In this document: in pieces, positions 34,775 to 43,549 of the stretch
How positions within the stretch are numbered: position 1 is the first letter of the stretch
Layout: each line of letters begins with the position of its first letter
Source: Simplicispira sedimenti
GTDB taxonomy: Bacteria; Pseudomonadota; Gammaproteobacteria; Burkholderiales; Burkholderiaceae_C
Reading direction: 5' to 3'
Length of the DNA stretch: 64,000 nt
Assembly (NCBI RefSeq): GCF_022760965.1
Contig: NZ_JAKVIJ010000003.1
Location: 1-64,000, forward strand
Made by a program: the position numbers and the translations under genes
The notes under the pieces: generated by a model
Told to the model about the DNA's origin: nothing
Database searches by the model: none
Seen by the model: the letters and a program-made list of their open reading frames with translations, nothing else

Positions 34775-35311
34775 ATGGCCTTGCTCTCGCGCCAGCTCTC
34801 CACCCCCTTGGGTGAGATGCTGGCCGTGGCCTCGCCCCAGGGCCTGTGCTTGCTCGAATTCGTGGGCCAGGGCGGCGTGCAGCGCGAGCTGGCCCAGGTC
34901 GAGGCCGCGCGCGGCGGCCCGGTGCAACCGGGCGGCAACGCGGTGCTGGCGCAGGCGGCCCTCGAACTCGCCGAATATTTCGCCGGACAGCGCCAGTGCT
35001 TTGGCGTGCCGCTGGACCTGGTGGGCACGCCCTTCCAACTCAGCGCCTGGCAGGCCCTGCTGGCTATCCCCTGCGGGCAGACGCGCAGCTACGCCGAACA
35101 GGCCCGCGCCATCGGCCGCCCCAGCGCCGCGCGCGCCGTGGCGGCGGCCAATGGGCAGAACAAGGTCTCCATCATCGTGCCCTGCCATCGTGTGATCGGC
35201 AGCGACGGCAGCCTCACCGGCTTTGGCGGCGGCCTGCCGCGCAAGCGGGCGCTGCTGGCGCTGGAGGGTGGTGCGGCCCAGCGGGATTGGGTGGCCGAGG
35301 GTTTTGAATGA
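34775..35311 (+). CDS. ogt: Methylated-DNA--protein-cysteine methyltransferase
   Basis: The 178-residue suicide repair protein transfers O6-alkyl groups from guanine to its own cysteine. The active site VPCHRVIGSDGSLTGFGGGL is complete, and the preceding helix FQLSAWQALLAIPCGQTRSYAEQ is typical of Ogt/AGT. ATG 34775 lies 11 bp after the aminotransferase. A longer in-frame reading upstream exists only because that frame is open through the aminotransferase gene; it is not a fusion. Confidence 0.93.
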   Translation: MALLSRQLSTPLGEMLAVASPQGLCLLEFVGQGGVQRELAQVEAARGGPVQPGGNAVLAQAALELAEYFAGQRQCFGVPLDLVGTPFQLSAWQALLAIPCGQTRSYAEQARAIGRPSAARAVAAANGQNKVSIIVPCHRVIGSDGSLTGFGGGLPRKRALLALEGGAAQRDWVAEGFE

Positions 35312-35314
35312 AAT

Positions 35315-35366
35315 GGGCCTCCAGCGCTCAATTGATAAGCGCAAGTAGCTATTAAATAAATAGCAA
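35315..35366 (-). repeat. Two-hairpin repeat between convergent ogt and ThDP-enzyme genes
   Basis: GGGCCTCCAGCGCTCAATTG, ATAAGCGCAAG, TAGCTATTAAATAAATAGCA. Box 2 is CAGCGCT...AGCGC and box 1 is GCTATTAAATAAATAGC (stem GCTAT/ATAGC). The copy starts 4 bp after the ogt stop codon. Confidence 0.8.
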
Positions 35367-35383
35367 TCTGTGCTTGCTGGGTT

Positions 35384-37075
35384 TCAGCTTCCCCGTATCT
35401 GGCTCAACGACCTGGTGGGCGTGATCGCCTCGGGGTCGATCAGGCAGTGCAGCAACACCGGCAGGCGCGTGGCCTGGGCCTGTGCGCGCAGGCGCTCCAG
35501 CGCCGGGGCGAAGTCCTCGGTGCGTTCCACGCGCGCGCCGTGGCCGCCGAAGGCGCGGGCGTAGGCCGCGAAATCGGGGTTCTGCAAGGCCGTGCCGCTG
35601 ACGCGGTGCGGGTACTCGCGCTCCTGGTGCATGCGGATGGTGCCGTACATGCCGTTGTCCAGCAGCACCACGATGACCGGTAACCGGTACTGCACGGCAG
35701 TGGCGAATTCCTGGCCGTGCATGAGGAAGTCGCCGTCCCCCGCGAACACCACCACCGTGCGCTCGGGCCACAGGCGCTGCGCGCCCACGCCGGCCGGCAG
35801 GCCGTAGCCCATGCTGCCGCTGGTGGGCGCGAGCTGCGTGCCGAACTGGCGGAACGGCCAGAAGCGGTGCACCCAGGTGGCGAAGTTACCCGCGCCGTTG
35901 CAGAAGATGGTGTCTTGCGGCAGCACCGCGCGCAGGTGCTGCATCACCGCGCCCATTTGCAGGTCGCCCGGGATGCGGATGGGGGCCGGATCGCTCCAGG
36001 CCTGGTAGGCAGCGTGCGCTGCCTGCACGGCCTGCTGGCGCTCGGCGCTGGGCGCTTGCGTGGGTTGCGCGGGCAGCGCGGCGCAGAAGGCCGTGGGCGT
36101 AGCGTTGATGGGTAGCTGCGCCTGGTACACACGGCCGAGTTCATCGGGGTCGGGGTGCACGTGCACCAGCGGGATCTGCGGCGTGGGGATGTCGAGCAGG
36201 GTGTAGCCCTGCGAGGGCACTTCCGACAGGCGCCCGCCCACGAGCAGCAGCAGGTCGGCCGCGCGGATGCGCGCCAGCAGCGCGGGGTTCACGCCCAGGC
36301 CCAGGTCGCCCGCGTAGCAGGGGTGTTGGTGGTTGAACAGCATCTGCCGCCGGAAAGAGCAGGCCACGGGCAGGGCGTGGGCGGCGGCGAAGTCCTGGAA
36401 GCGCGCCACGGCCTCGGCATCCCAGCGGCTGCCGCCGACGATGGCGACCGGGTTGCGTGCCTGTTGCAGCAGTTCCAGCACGCGCTCCATTTGCGCCGGT
36501 GCGGGCGCGGTCGCTATGGGCTGGAGCGCGCGCGCGTCGGAAACCTCGGCGCGCTCGACCAGCATGTCCTCGGGCAGGGCCACGACCACCGGGCCGGGGC
36601 GCCCGCTGCAGGCCACGCTGAAGGCGCGCGCCACGATCTCGGGCAGGCGGCGTGCGTCGTCCACCTCGGTGGCCCACTTGGCCAGCGGGCCGAAGGCGGC
36701 GCGGTAGTCCACTTCCTGGAAAGCCTCGCGCCCGCGCGCGCCGCGCTCGATCTGGCCGACGAACAGCACCAGGGGCGTGGAGTCCTGCATGGCGATGTGC
36801 ACGCCCGCCGCCGCGTTGGTGGCGCCGGGGCCGCGCGTGACGAAGCACACGCCGGGCCGCCCGGTGAGCTTGCCATGCGCCTCGGCCATCATGGCCGCGC
36901 CGCCTTCCTGGCGGCAGACGGTCAGTGTGATGGGCGCGTCGTGCAGCGCGTCGAGCACGGCCAGGTAGCTTTCGCCGGGCACGCAGAAGATGTGCTGCAA
37001 GCCGTGCAGCACAAGCTGATCGACCAGGATCTGGCCGCCGGTGCGGAGCAGGGTGGGGGTGGGTTCAGATGACAT
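35384..37075 (-). CDS. Thiamine-diphosphate enzyme, acetolactate-synthase-like
   Basis: The 563-residue ThDP enzyme has the pyrimidine domain (CVPGESYLAVLDALHD with catalytic Glu in CRQEGGAAMMAEA), a central domain, and the pyrophosphate domain with the Mg/ThDP motif GDGDFLMHGQEFATAV...NGMYG. It is similar to IlvB but has no regulatory subunit gene beside it. In this setting it may decarboxylate or condense a 2-oxoacid made by the preceding oxidase. Its ATG lies inside the end of the FAD-oxidase gene (11-bp overlap), so the two are coupled. The substrate is unknown. Confidence 0.85.
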   Translation of the reverse strand: MSSEPTPTLLRTGGQILVDQLVLHGLQHIFCVPGESYLAVLDALHDAPITLTVCRQEGGAAMMAEAHGKLTGRPGVCFVTRGPGATNAAAGVHIAMQDSTPLVLFVGQIERGARGREAFQEVDYRAAFGPLAKWATEVDDARRLPEIVARAFSVACSGRPGPVVVALPEDMLVERAEVSDARALQPIATAPAPAQMERVLELLQQARNPVAIVGGSRWDAEAVARFQDFAAAHALPVACSFRRQMLFNHQHPCYAGDLGLGVNPALLARIRAADLLLLVGGRLSEVPSQGYTLLDIPTPQIPLVHVHPDPDELGRVYQAQLPINATPTAFCAALPAQPTQAPSAERQQAVQAAHAAYQAWSDPAPIRIPGDLQMGAVMQHLRAVLPQDTIFCNGAGNFATWVHRFWPFRQFGTQLAPTSGSMGYGLPAGVGAQRLWPERTVVVFAGDGDFLMHGQEFATAVQYRLPVIVVLLDNGMYGTIRMHQEREYPHRVSGTALQNPDFAAYARAFGGHGARVERTEDFAPALERLRAQAQATRLPVLLHCLIDPEAITPTRSLSQIRGS

Positions 37076-38240
37076 TGCGTTCGAGCAGGGGGCGGTTGTC
37101 GAGAAGGCGCTGGAAGGCCAGGGGTTCCAGGTCCAGCGTTTGCCAGCGGCCGGTGAGGATGAGTTCGGCCAGCCCGCGCCCGACGGCTGGGCACTGCTGC
37201 AGGCCGTGGCCCGAGAAGCCGTTGGCAAAGTAGAGGTTGTCGCAGGCCGGATGCCAGCCGACGATGGCGTTGTGGTCGAACGCATTCATCTCGTAGTAGC
37301 CCGCCCAACTGCTGTGCAGGCGCAGCGCCTCGAAGGCTGGGATGCGCTCGGCCAAGGTGGGCCAGACATGGTCCTCGAAAGCGGCGTGGTCCGGGTCCAA
37401 CGGTGCATCGTCGGGGTCTTCGTCTTCGGGTGGGGCGTAGCCCGCGATGAAGCCGGTGCCCTCGGGCCGCAGCCAGATGCCCGAGGGGTCGATGAGCAGC
37501 GGGCAGCCGGGCAGCGCCTCGGGGCAGGTGAAGTGGAACACCGTGCGCCGTTTGCCAAACACCGGCAGGTCAATGCCCAGCCACTGCGCCACCGGGCGCG
37601 CCCAGGCGCCTGCGGCGTTGACCACGGCGCAGCATTCCAGCCGCTGGCCATCCGCCAGGCGCAGCGCACGGATGTGCTGCACGCCGCCGCTGGTCTGCGT
37701 ATCCACGCCCACCGCCTCGGCCTGCACGTAGCGCACGCCCTGGGCCTGGGCCTTGCGCCGCAGGGCCTGCAGCAGGCAGTAGCCGTCGAACCAGCCCTCG
37801 GCTGACAGGCCCAGCGAACCGAGCGAGACGCCGTCCGTGGAGAGCCAGGGGAAGCGCTCGCGGAGCTGCCCGGGTGTGAGCAAGGCCACGTCGGCGCCCA
37901 TGCCGCGCTGCACCGCATGGTTGTCGCGCAGCACGGCCTCGCCCGCGGTGCTGGCCAGGTACAGGTAGCCCGCTTCGACCAGGCCGATGTCGGGCTGTTC
38001 CCCATGCACCTGCAAACGCGCGCCGATGTCGCGCAGGAATTCGATGCCGAACTGCGAGATGGCAATGTTGATCGGGCTGGAGAACTGCTGCCGGATCGAG
38101 CTGGCCGACAACGCCGACGAGGCGCGTGCGTAGCTGGGGTCGCGCTCGACCACGATGACCTGGCAGTCCGGGCGCTGTTGCGTCAGGAAAAAGGCAATAG
38201 CGCTGCCAATGGCGCCGCCGCCGATGATGGCGATGTGCAT
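37065..38240 (-). CDS. FAD-dependent amine/amino-acid oxidase (DAO family, FOXRED1-like)
   Basis: The 391-residue protein has the N-terminal dinucleotide fold HIAIIGGGAIGSAIAFFL, then SSALSASSIRQQFSSPINIA, SSWAGYYEMNAFDHNAIVG and the C-terminal NGFSGHGLQQCPAVGRGLAE of the DadA/sarcosine-oxidase superfamily. It probably oxidises a secondary or alpha-amine to an imine. A pipecolate- or lysine-derived substrate is suggested only by the neighbouring ALDH7-type dehydrogenase. It is coupled to the downstream ThDP enzyme. Confidence 0.83.
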   Translation of the reverse strand: MHIAIIGGGAIGSAIAFFLTQQRPDCQVIVVERDPSYARASSALSASSIRQQFSSPINIAISQFGIEFLRDIGARLQVHGEQPDIGLVEAGYLYLASTAGEAVLRDNHAVQRGMGADVALLTPGQLRERFPWLSTDGVSLGSLGLSAEGWFDGYCLLQALRRKAQAQGVRYVQAEAVGVDTQTSGGVQHIRALRLADGQRLECCAVVNAAGAWARPVAQWLGIDLPVFGKRRTVFHFTCPEALPGCPLLIDPSGIWLRPEGTGFIAGYAPPEDEDPDDAPLDPDHAAFEDHVWPTLAERIPAFEALRLHSSWAGYYEMNAFDHNAIVGWHPACDNLYFANGFSGHGLQQCPAVGRGLAELILTGRWQTLDLEPLAFQRLLDNRPLLERNVI

Positions 38241-38300
38241 CTTCGAGTTTTCCTTGTGTGCTTACTGTGCGCGGCCTTGCTGCTCGCATGGCCCAGGCTA

Positions 38301-38405
38301 GTGGCCGCCGCGCAAGGGCCGTCCCGCCGCGCTGGCGGCGTCCCCCTTCCCGCAGGGCGAAGCACTGCGAGAGAAGGGGGAAGTGGCGAAGCCACTCAGG
38401 GGGAT
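38301..38405 (-). repeat. GC-rich post-stop palindromic element, copy 3
   Basis: Reading leftward from 10 bp after the aldehyde dehydrogenase stop: CCCCCTG, hairpin AGTGGC-TTC-GCCACT, TTCCCCC, TTCTCTCGCAG, CTGCGGGAAGGGGG, then a GC tail with GGCCCTTGCGCGGC (complement of 38307-38320) shared exactly with copy 2. It fills most of the gap to the FAD-oxidase start. Confidence 0.65.
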
Positions 38406-38415
38406 GTACTTCATC

Positions 38416-39948
38416 CTAGACGTCGAAGCGCACGCCTTGTGCGAGCGGCAGCGCATCGCTGTAGTTGATGGTGTTGGTGGCGCGGCGCATGTAGCCCTTC
38501 CAGGCGTCGGAGCCCGATTCGCGGCCGCCACCGGTTTCCTTCTCGCCACCGAAGGCCCCGCCGATCTCGGCGCCCGAGGTGCCGATGTTCACGTTGGCAA
38601 TGCCGCAGTCGCTGCCCGTGCTGGAGAGGAAGCGCTCGGCCTCGCGCAGGTCGGTGGTGAAGATGGCCGACGACAGGCCCTGCGGCACGCCGTTCTGCAA
38701 GGCGATGGCTTCTTCCAGGCTGGTGCAGGTCAGCACATAGAGGATGGGCGCGAAGGTCTCGTGCTGCACCACGGCGCTTTGCGCGGGTATGCGCACCAGG
38801 GCCGGGCGGGCGTACCAGGCGTCCTCGCCCAGCGCGGCGCATTCGCGCTCGCCGCCGTGCACGGTGCCGCCCTGTTCGCGCGCCTGGGCGAGGGCACTCT
38901 GCATTTGCTCAAAAGACGCGCGGTCCACCAGCGGGCCGACGAGCACGCCGTCCTCCAGCGGGTCGCCCACGCGCACGCTGGCGTAGATTTTTTCCAGCCG
39001 TGCCAGCAGCGGCGCGGCCACGTCGCGGTGCACGATGAGGCGGCGCAGCGTGGTGCAGCGCTGGCCCGCCGTGCCCACGGCGGCGAAGGTGATGGCGCGC
39101 GCGGCCAGCTCCAGGTCGGCGCTGGGCATCACCACCATGGCGTTGTTGCCGCCCAGTTCCAGAATGCTGCGGCCAAAGCGCTGTGCCACGTCCACCGCCA
39201 CGGCGCGGCCCATGCGCGTGCTGCCGGTGGCGCTCACCACGGGCACGCGCGGCGAGCGTGCCAGCAGCTCGCCCATCTCGCGCCCGCCCAGCAGCAGCGT
39301 GGCCAGGCCGTCGGGGGCGGCCACGCCTTGTTCGGCGGCAAACTCATCCAGCGTCTGCTGCAGCAGGTGGTGGCAGGCAATGGCGCACAGCGGGGTTTTT
39401 TCGGATGGCTTCCACGCCACGGCGTTGCCGCACACCAAGGCCAGCGCGGTGTTCCAGGCCCACACGGCCACCGGGAAGTTGAAGGCCGAGATCACACCCA
39501 CCACGCCCATCGGGTGCCAGGTTTCCATCATGCGGTGGCCGGGGCGCTCGCTGGCGATGGTCAGGCCGTGCAGTTGGCGCGACAGGCCCACGGCGAAGTC
39601 GCAGATGTCGATCATCTCCTGCACCTCGCCCAGCCCTTCGGAGCGCACCTTGCCGGCCTCCAGCGACACCAGCAGGCCCAAGGCCTCCTTGTGCTGGCGC
39701 AGCTTCTGGCCCAGGCGGCGCACCAGTTCGCCGCGCACTGGGGCGGGCACGGCGCGCCACTGCAGGAAGGCGGCGTGCGCGCCCTCGATGAGCGCCTGGG
39801 CCTGCGCGCTGGTGTGGCTGGCGAGCTGGGCGTACACGGCGCCGTCGCGCGGTGCGCGCACGCTCAGGCCCTGGCCTTGCCAGGGGGCCAGGTCCAGGCC
39901 CAGTTGCTGCAAAACGGTGTCGAAAAGGGTGCGGGAGGAAACGGTCAT
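38416..39948 (-). CDS. amaB: Aldehyde dehydrogenase, aminoadipate-semialdehyde (ALDH7) type
   Basis: The 510-residue NAD-dependent dehydrogenase has PMGVVGVISAFNFPVAVWAW, the catalytic Glu in ILELGGNNAMVV and the nucleophile Cys in TAGQRCTTLRRL. The C-terminus GGEKETGGGRESGSDAWKGY followed by MRRATNTINYS is characteristic of ALDH7/piperideine-6-carboxylate dehydrogenases of lysine catabolism. ATG 39948 was selected over an upstream in-frame start by homology. It is divergent from a LysR gene and is likely regulated by it. Confidence 0.87.
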   Translation of the reverse strand: MTVSSRTLFDTVLQQLGLDLAPWQGQGLSVRAPRDGAVYAQLASHTSAQAQALIEGAHAAFLQWRAVPAPVRGELVRRLGQKLRQHKEALGLLVSLEAGKVRSEGLGEVQEMIDICDFAVGLSRQLHGLTIASERPGHRMMETWHPMGVVGVISAFNFPVAVWAWNTALALVCGNAVAWKPSEKTPLCAIACHHLLQQTLDEFAAEQGVAAPDGLATLLLGGREMGELLARSPRVPVVSATGSTRMGRAVAVDVAQRFGRSILELGGNNAMVVMPSADLELAARAITFAAVGTAGQRCTTLRRLIVHRDVAAPLLARLEKIYASVRVGDPLEDGVLVGPLVDRASFEQMQSALAQAREQGGTVHGGERECAALGEDAWYARPALVRIPAQSAVVQHETFAPILYVLTCTSLEEAIALQNGVPQGLSSAIFTTDLREAERFLSSTGSDCGIANVNIGTSGAEIGGAFGGEKETGGGRESGSDAWKGYMRRATNTINYSDALPLAQGVRFDV

Positions 39949-40049
39949 GGACGGCCAGAAAGATGAAACAAAGAAAGAGCCCCGGCGGTACCCCATGCAG
40001 GGGGGAGCAGGCAGGGCATGGCGTTCATGGTAATTGCGTTCAGTGCACG

Positions 40050-40079
40050 CAACAACTGCTTTATCCTCCAGGGTTGTTG
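40050..40079. promoter_or_regulatory. Inverted repeat in the amaB-lysR divergent region, candidate LysR site
   Basis: CAACAAC (40050-40056) and GTTGTTG (40073-40079) form a perfect 7-bp inverted repeat with a 16-bp centre, 25 bp before the LysR start codon. The placement suits autoregulation and control of the divergent dehydrogenase. The palindrome is seen; binding is inferred. Confidence 0.4.
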
Positions 40080-40103
40080 AGTTTTACGAATATTAAAAAA
40101 GCC

Positions 40104-41006
40104 ATGCGCAAGGACATCCCCAGCCTCGGGGTGCTGCAGGCCTTCGAGGCATCGGCGCGGCTGCAGAGCTTTTCGCGTGCGGCCGAGGAGCTGGCGCTCA
40201 CGCCCAGCGCGGTGAGCCGCCATGTGGCGGCGCTCGAAGCGCGCCTGGGCGTGACGCTGTTCCTGCGCACGCGCCGCCGCCTGCTGCTGACCGACACCGG
40301 CCGCAGCTACGCTGCGCGCATCCGCCTGCACCTGGAGCAGATCGAGCGCGACACGCAGGAAATCCGCGTGGGCCGCGAAGAAGGCTATGTGCTGCACCTG
40401 GCGGTGGTGTCCACCTTCTGTACGCAGTGGCTCATTCCGCGCCTGCCGCAGTTTGCGGCGCTGCACCCCCGCATCACGCTCAACCTGTCGGTGCGCTCGG
40501 AGGTTTTCGCCTTTGACGAGAGCGGCTTCGACGCCGCCATTTACTACGGTGACCGGCTCTGGCCCGATACCCAGGGCTGCATGGTGGTGCCCGAGGGGCC
40601 TTGCGTGCCCGTGTGCAGCCCGCAGTACGCCGCCGCCCACGCGCTGCACGACGAAGCCGCCTGGCTGCACTGCCCGCACCTCACCCTGGCCTCGCGCGCC
40701 AACGCCTGGCGCGACTGGTACGCCGCACGCGGCTGGCACTACACGCTGCACGCCTCGCGCGGGCCGCGCCACGAGCTGTTTTCCATGGTCATGGCAGCGG
40801 CAGTCGCCGGTCTGGGCGTGGGCCTGGTGCCGCTGTTGCTGGCGCAGGAGGTCATCGATGGCGGGCGGCTGGTGCAGGCGCACCCGCAGGAGCTTGCGGG
40901 CACGCAGGGCTACTGGTTTGTGCAGCCGCAGCACCGGCCGGGGTCGGATGCACTGCAGGCGTTGCGCGACTGGCTGGAGACTCAGGCCCGGCTGAGCGCG
41001 CCCTGA
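40104..41006 (+). CDS. LysR family transcriptional regulator
   Basis: The 300-residue LysR protein has an N-terminal winged helix (SLGVLQAFEASARLQSFSRA, LTPSAVSRHVAALEARLGV) and a C-terminal inducer-binding domain with a GcvA-like pattern. It is divergent from the aldehyde dehydrogenase and probably controls the dehydrogenase-oxidase-ThDP set. ATG 40104 follows an A-rich leader. Its 3' end overlaps the convergent glcD-like gene by 25 bp. Confidence 0.88.
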   Translation: MRKDIPSLGVLQAFEASARLQSFSRAAEELALTPSAVSRHVAALEARLGVTLFLRTRRRLLLTDTGRSYAARIRLHLEQIERDTQEIRVGREEGYVLHLAVVSTFCTQWLIPRLPQFAALHPRITLNLSVRSEVFAFDESGFDAAIYYGDRLWPDTQGCMVVPEGPCVPVCSPQYAAAHALHDEAAWLHCPHLTLASRANAWRDWYAARGWHYTLHASRGPRHELFSMVMAAAVAGLGVGLVPLLLAQEVIDGGRLVQAHPQELAGTQGYWFVQPQHRPGSDALQALRDWLETQARLSAP

Positions 41007-42469
41007 ACTGCCTTCATCATGCCCATGTCGCCGCAGCGGTTGGGCGCGGGGATGACCTTGCCGGGGTTGAGCAGGGCTTGGGGGTCGAAGGCGTGCTTGA
41101 GGCGCTCCATCTGCTCCAGCTCCGCGTCGGTGAACTGTTCGCGCATGCTGGCGAGCTTTTCCACGCCCACGCCGTGCTCGCCGGTGATGGCACCGCCGAA
41201 GGCCACGCTGGTCTTCATGATGTCGGCGCCGAACTGCTCGGCGCGGTGCAGCTGGTCGGCGTCGTTGGCATCGAACAAAATCAGCGGGTGCAGGTTGCCG
41301 TCGCCCGCATGGAACACGTTGCAGCAGCGCAGGCCGTAGTTCTTCTCCATGTCCTGGATGGCCAGCAGGATGTCGGCCAGGCGCTTGCGCGGGATGGTCG
41401 AGTCCATGCACATGTAGTCAGGGCTGATGCGGCCGCTGGCGGGGAAAGCGTTCTTGCGCCCGCTCCAGAAGCGCATGCGCTCGGCCTCGCTCTGGCTCAC
41501 GGCCAGGGCGGTGGCGCCGGCGCTCTGCAGCACGGCGCTCATGCGGCCGATTTCCTCTTCCACCTCTTCGGGTGTGCCGTCGCTTTCGCACAGCAGGATG
41601 GCCTCGGCCGTGAGGTCGTAGCCCGCGTGCACATAGTCTTCCACGGCGGCGGTCATGGGCTTGTCCATCATCTCCAGCCCGGCGGGGATGATGCCCGCGG
41701 CAATCACCGCAGCCACGGCGTCGCCCGCCTTGCGCACGCTGTCGAAGCTGGCCATGATGCAGCGCGCCAGTTGGGGCTTGGGCACGAGCTTGACGGTGAC
41801 CTCGATGGCCACGGCCAGCATGCCCTCGCTGCCGATCACGGCGGCCAGCAGGTCGTAGCCGGGCGCGTCGAGCGCTTCGCTGCCAAAGGTGACTTCCTCG
41901 CCCTCGGCGGTGAAGCCACGCACGCGCATCACGTTGTGCACCGTCAGGCCGTATTTCAGGCAGTGCACGCCGCCCGAGTTTTCGGCAATGTTGCCGCCGA
42001 TGGTGCAGGCGATCTGGCTGCTGGGGTCGGGCGCGTAATACAGGCCGTAGGGCGCGGCGGCCTCGCTGATGGCCAGGTTGCGCACGCCGCACTGCACCCG
42101 CGCGGTGCGGCTGGCGGGGTCGATCGCCAGGATGCGGTTGAAGCGCGCCAGCGACAGGATCACCCCCATGGCATGCGGCATGGCCCCACCCGACAGGCCT
42201 GTGCCGGTGCCGCGTGCCACCACGGGCACGCCCAGGCGGTGGCAGGTGCGCAAGACGGCCTGCACCTGGGCCTCGGTCTCGGGCAGGCACACCGCCAATG
42301 GGCGCTGGCGGTAGGCCGTGAGGCCGTCGCATTCGTAGGGGGTGGTGTCCTCGGTGTGCCACAACAGGGCCTGCGCGGGCAGCACCTGCAGCAAGGCCTG
42401 CACCACCTGGTCCTGGCGGGCGGCGCGCTCCTGGGGGCTGGGGGCAGCGGTGGGAAGGGGGGCGTTCAT
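40982..42469 (-). CDS. glcD: FAD-linked oxidase, glycolate oxidase GlcD / D-lactate dehydrogenase family
   Basis: The 495-residue flavoprotein has a VAO-type FAD domain (VVARGTGTGLSGGAMPHAMG, IACTIGGNIAENSGGVHCLK) and the C-terminal FAD-oxidase domain with the conserved FHAGDGNLHPLI and GGAITGEHGVGVEKL. This oxidises glycolate or a D-2-hydroxyacid. The partner subunits GlcE and GlcF are not in the window beside it, so it may be a stand-alone D-2-hydroxyacid dehydrogenase. It faces the LysR gene and overlaps its 3' end. Confidence 0.88.
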   Translation of the reverse strand: MNAPLPTAAPSPQERAARQDQVVQALLQVLPAQALLWHTEDTTPYECDGLTAYRQRPLAVCLPETEAQVQAVLRTCHRLGVPVVARGTGTGLSGGAMPHAMGVILSLARFNRILAIDPASRTARVQCGVRNLAISEAAAPYGLYYAPDPSSQIACTIGGNIAENSGGVHCLKYGLTVHNVMRVRGFTAEGEEVTFGSEALDAPGYDLLAAVIGSEGMLAVAIEVTVKLVPKPQLARCIMASFDSVRKAGDAVAAVIAAGIIPAGLEMMDKPMTAAVEDYVHAGYDLTAEAILLCESDGTPEEVEEEIGRMSAVLQSAGATALAVSQSEAERMRFWSGRKNAFPASGRISPDYMCMDSTIPRKRLADILLAIQDMEKNYGLRCCNVFHAGDGNLHPLILFDANDADQLHRAEQFGADIMKTSVAFGGAITGEHGVGVEKLASMREQFTDAELEQMERLKHAFDPQALLNPGKVIPAPNRCGDMGMMKAVQGALSRA

Positions 42470-42551
42470 GGGCGCCACTGTAGTCCCATCGGCATCCCGC
42501 TGCATGGATGCTTTTTGCAGGGCGCCGTGAAACGCCTGCAAGCAGCGGTAG

Positions 42552-42602
42552 TTTGCTATCAAAATAATAGCTGTCAGCGCTTGCTGGATAAGCGCTGAAG
42601 GC
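42552..42602 (+). repeat. Two-hairpin repeat between lysR and glcD
   Basis: This is the clearest copy. Box 1 is TTTGCTATCAAAATAATAGC (stem GCTAT/ATAGC), and box 2 is CAGCGCTT-GCTGGAT-AAGCGCTG (8-bp stem), followed by AAGGC. It ends 9 bp from the stop codon of the leftward LysR gene. Confidence 0.85.
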
Positions 42603-42611
42603 TTATTTTGC

Positions 42612-43526
42612 TTAGAAAATCGTCTTGTGCAGCCATTCGGCAAAGGCGGCGCATTCCCAGCGGTCCATGGCACCGGTGCGCCAGCACAGGTAGTGGGCGT
42701 GCGGGCTGGGGGCGTCCAGGTCGTACAGGCGCACCAAGGTGCCGTTCTCGATCCAGGGGGCGCCCAGCTTCAGGCGCACCAGCGCCACGCCCATGCTGGC
42801 GGCGGCGGCGTCGCACATCAGGCCCACGTCGTTGAACTGCGAGCCGGTGCTGGGTTCGGGCCAGTCCAGCCCGGCGGCGGCAAACCAGGTGCGCCAGGGT
42901 TCCAGCGGGCTGCGCAGCAGGGTGGCGGGGTCCAGGTCCTCGGGGCGCTCGAAAGGGCCGTGCTCGCGCAGCCAGGCGGGTGAGGCCAGGGGGGTGACCA
43001 CGTCGCGCGCAATTTCGGTGTGCTCCACATCGGCGTAGCGCCCGGTGCCAAAGCGCACCATCAGGTCGGCGTCCTCGGCCACCACGTCCAGCAGCGGGAT
43101 GGAGATCTGCAGCGTCAGGTCGATCTCGGGGTACACCTCGGTGAACTGGCGCAGGCGCGGAATGAGCACCACGCGCGCAAAGGTGGGCGTGACGGCAATG
43201 CGCAGGCGCCGCTTGCCCGGTGTGCTGGAGACGCCTGGAAAGCGCTGCAGCGCGCTCAAACCTTCGCGCACATGGGCCAGGTAGGCGATGCCGTCGGTGG
43301 TGAGCGAAAAGTCGGCGCGGCCAAAGAGCTGCGTGCCCAGCATCTGCTCCAGCTGCTTGACGCGGTGGCTCACGGCGCTGGGCGTGACGCACAGCTCATC
43401 GGCCGTGAGCGTCACGCTGCGCAGCCGCGCCAGCGCCTCGAAGGTCAGCAGGCACTGGATGGGCGGGATGCGCCGCGCCAGCGTGCTGCCAAGGGCCGGG
43501 GAGGGCGGGGGCGCTGCGGTGGCCAT
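42612..43526 (-). CDS. LysR (GcvA-type) transcriptional regulator
   Basis: The 304-residue regulator has the GcvA-like N-terminus RRIPPIQCLLTFEALARLRS, the HTH ELCVTPSAVSHRVKQLEQML and the wing LFGRADFSLTTDG. The inducer-binding domain carries VVAEDADLMVRFGTG. It lies 143 bp upstream of the glcD-like gene on the same strand, so that gene is a candidate target, though the repeat at 42552 sits between them. Its start is 23 bp after the purU stop. Confidence 0.87.
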   Translation of the reverse strand: MATAAPPPSPALGSTLARRIPPIQCLLTFEALARLRSVTLTADELCVTPSAVSHRVKQLEQMLGTQLFGRADFSLTTDGIAYLAHVREGLSALQRFPGVSSTPGKRRLRIAVTPTFARVVLIPRLRQFTEVYPEIDLTLQISIPLLDVVAEDADLMVRFGTGRYADVEHTEIARDVVTPLASPAWLREHGPFERPEDLDPATLLRSPLEPWRTWFAAAGLDWPEPSTGSQFNDVGLMCDAAAASMGVALVRLKLGAPWIENGTLVRLYDLDAPSPHAHYLCWRTGAMDRWECAAFAEWLHKTIF

Positions 43527-43549
43527 GGGCGTGCCTTGGCGGGGGTTGC

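Noticed and set aside
33992..35311. Single 439-codon frame suggesting an aminotransferase-Ogt fusion
   Set aside because: Only the Ogt part (from 34775) is conserved; upstream it is the wrong frame of the class V aminotransferase gene.
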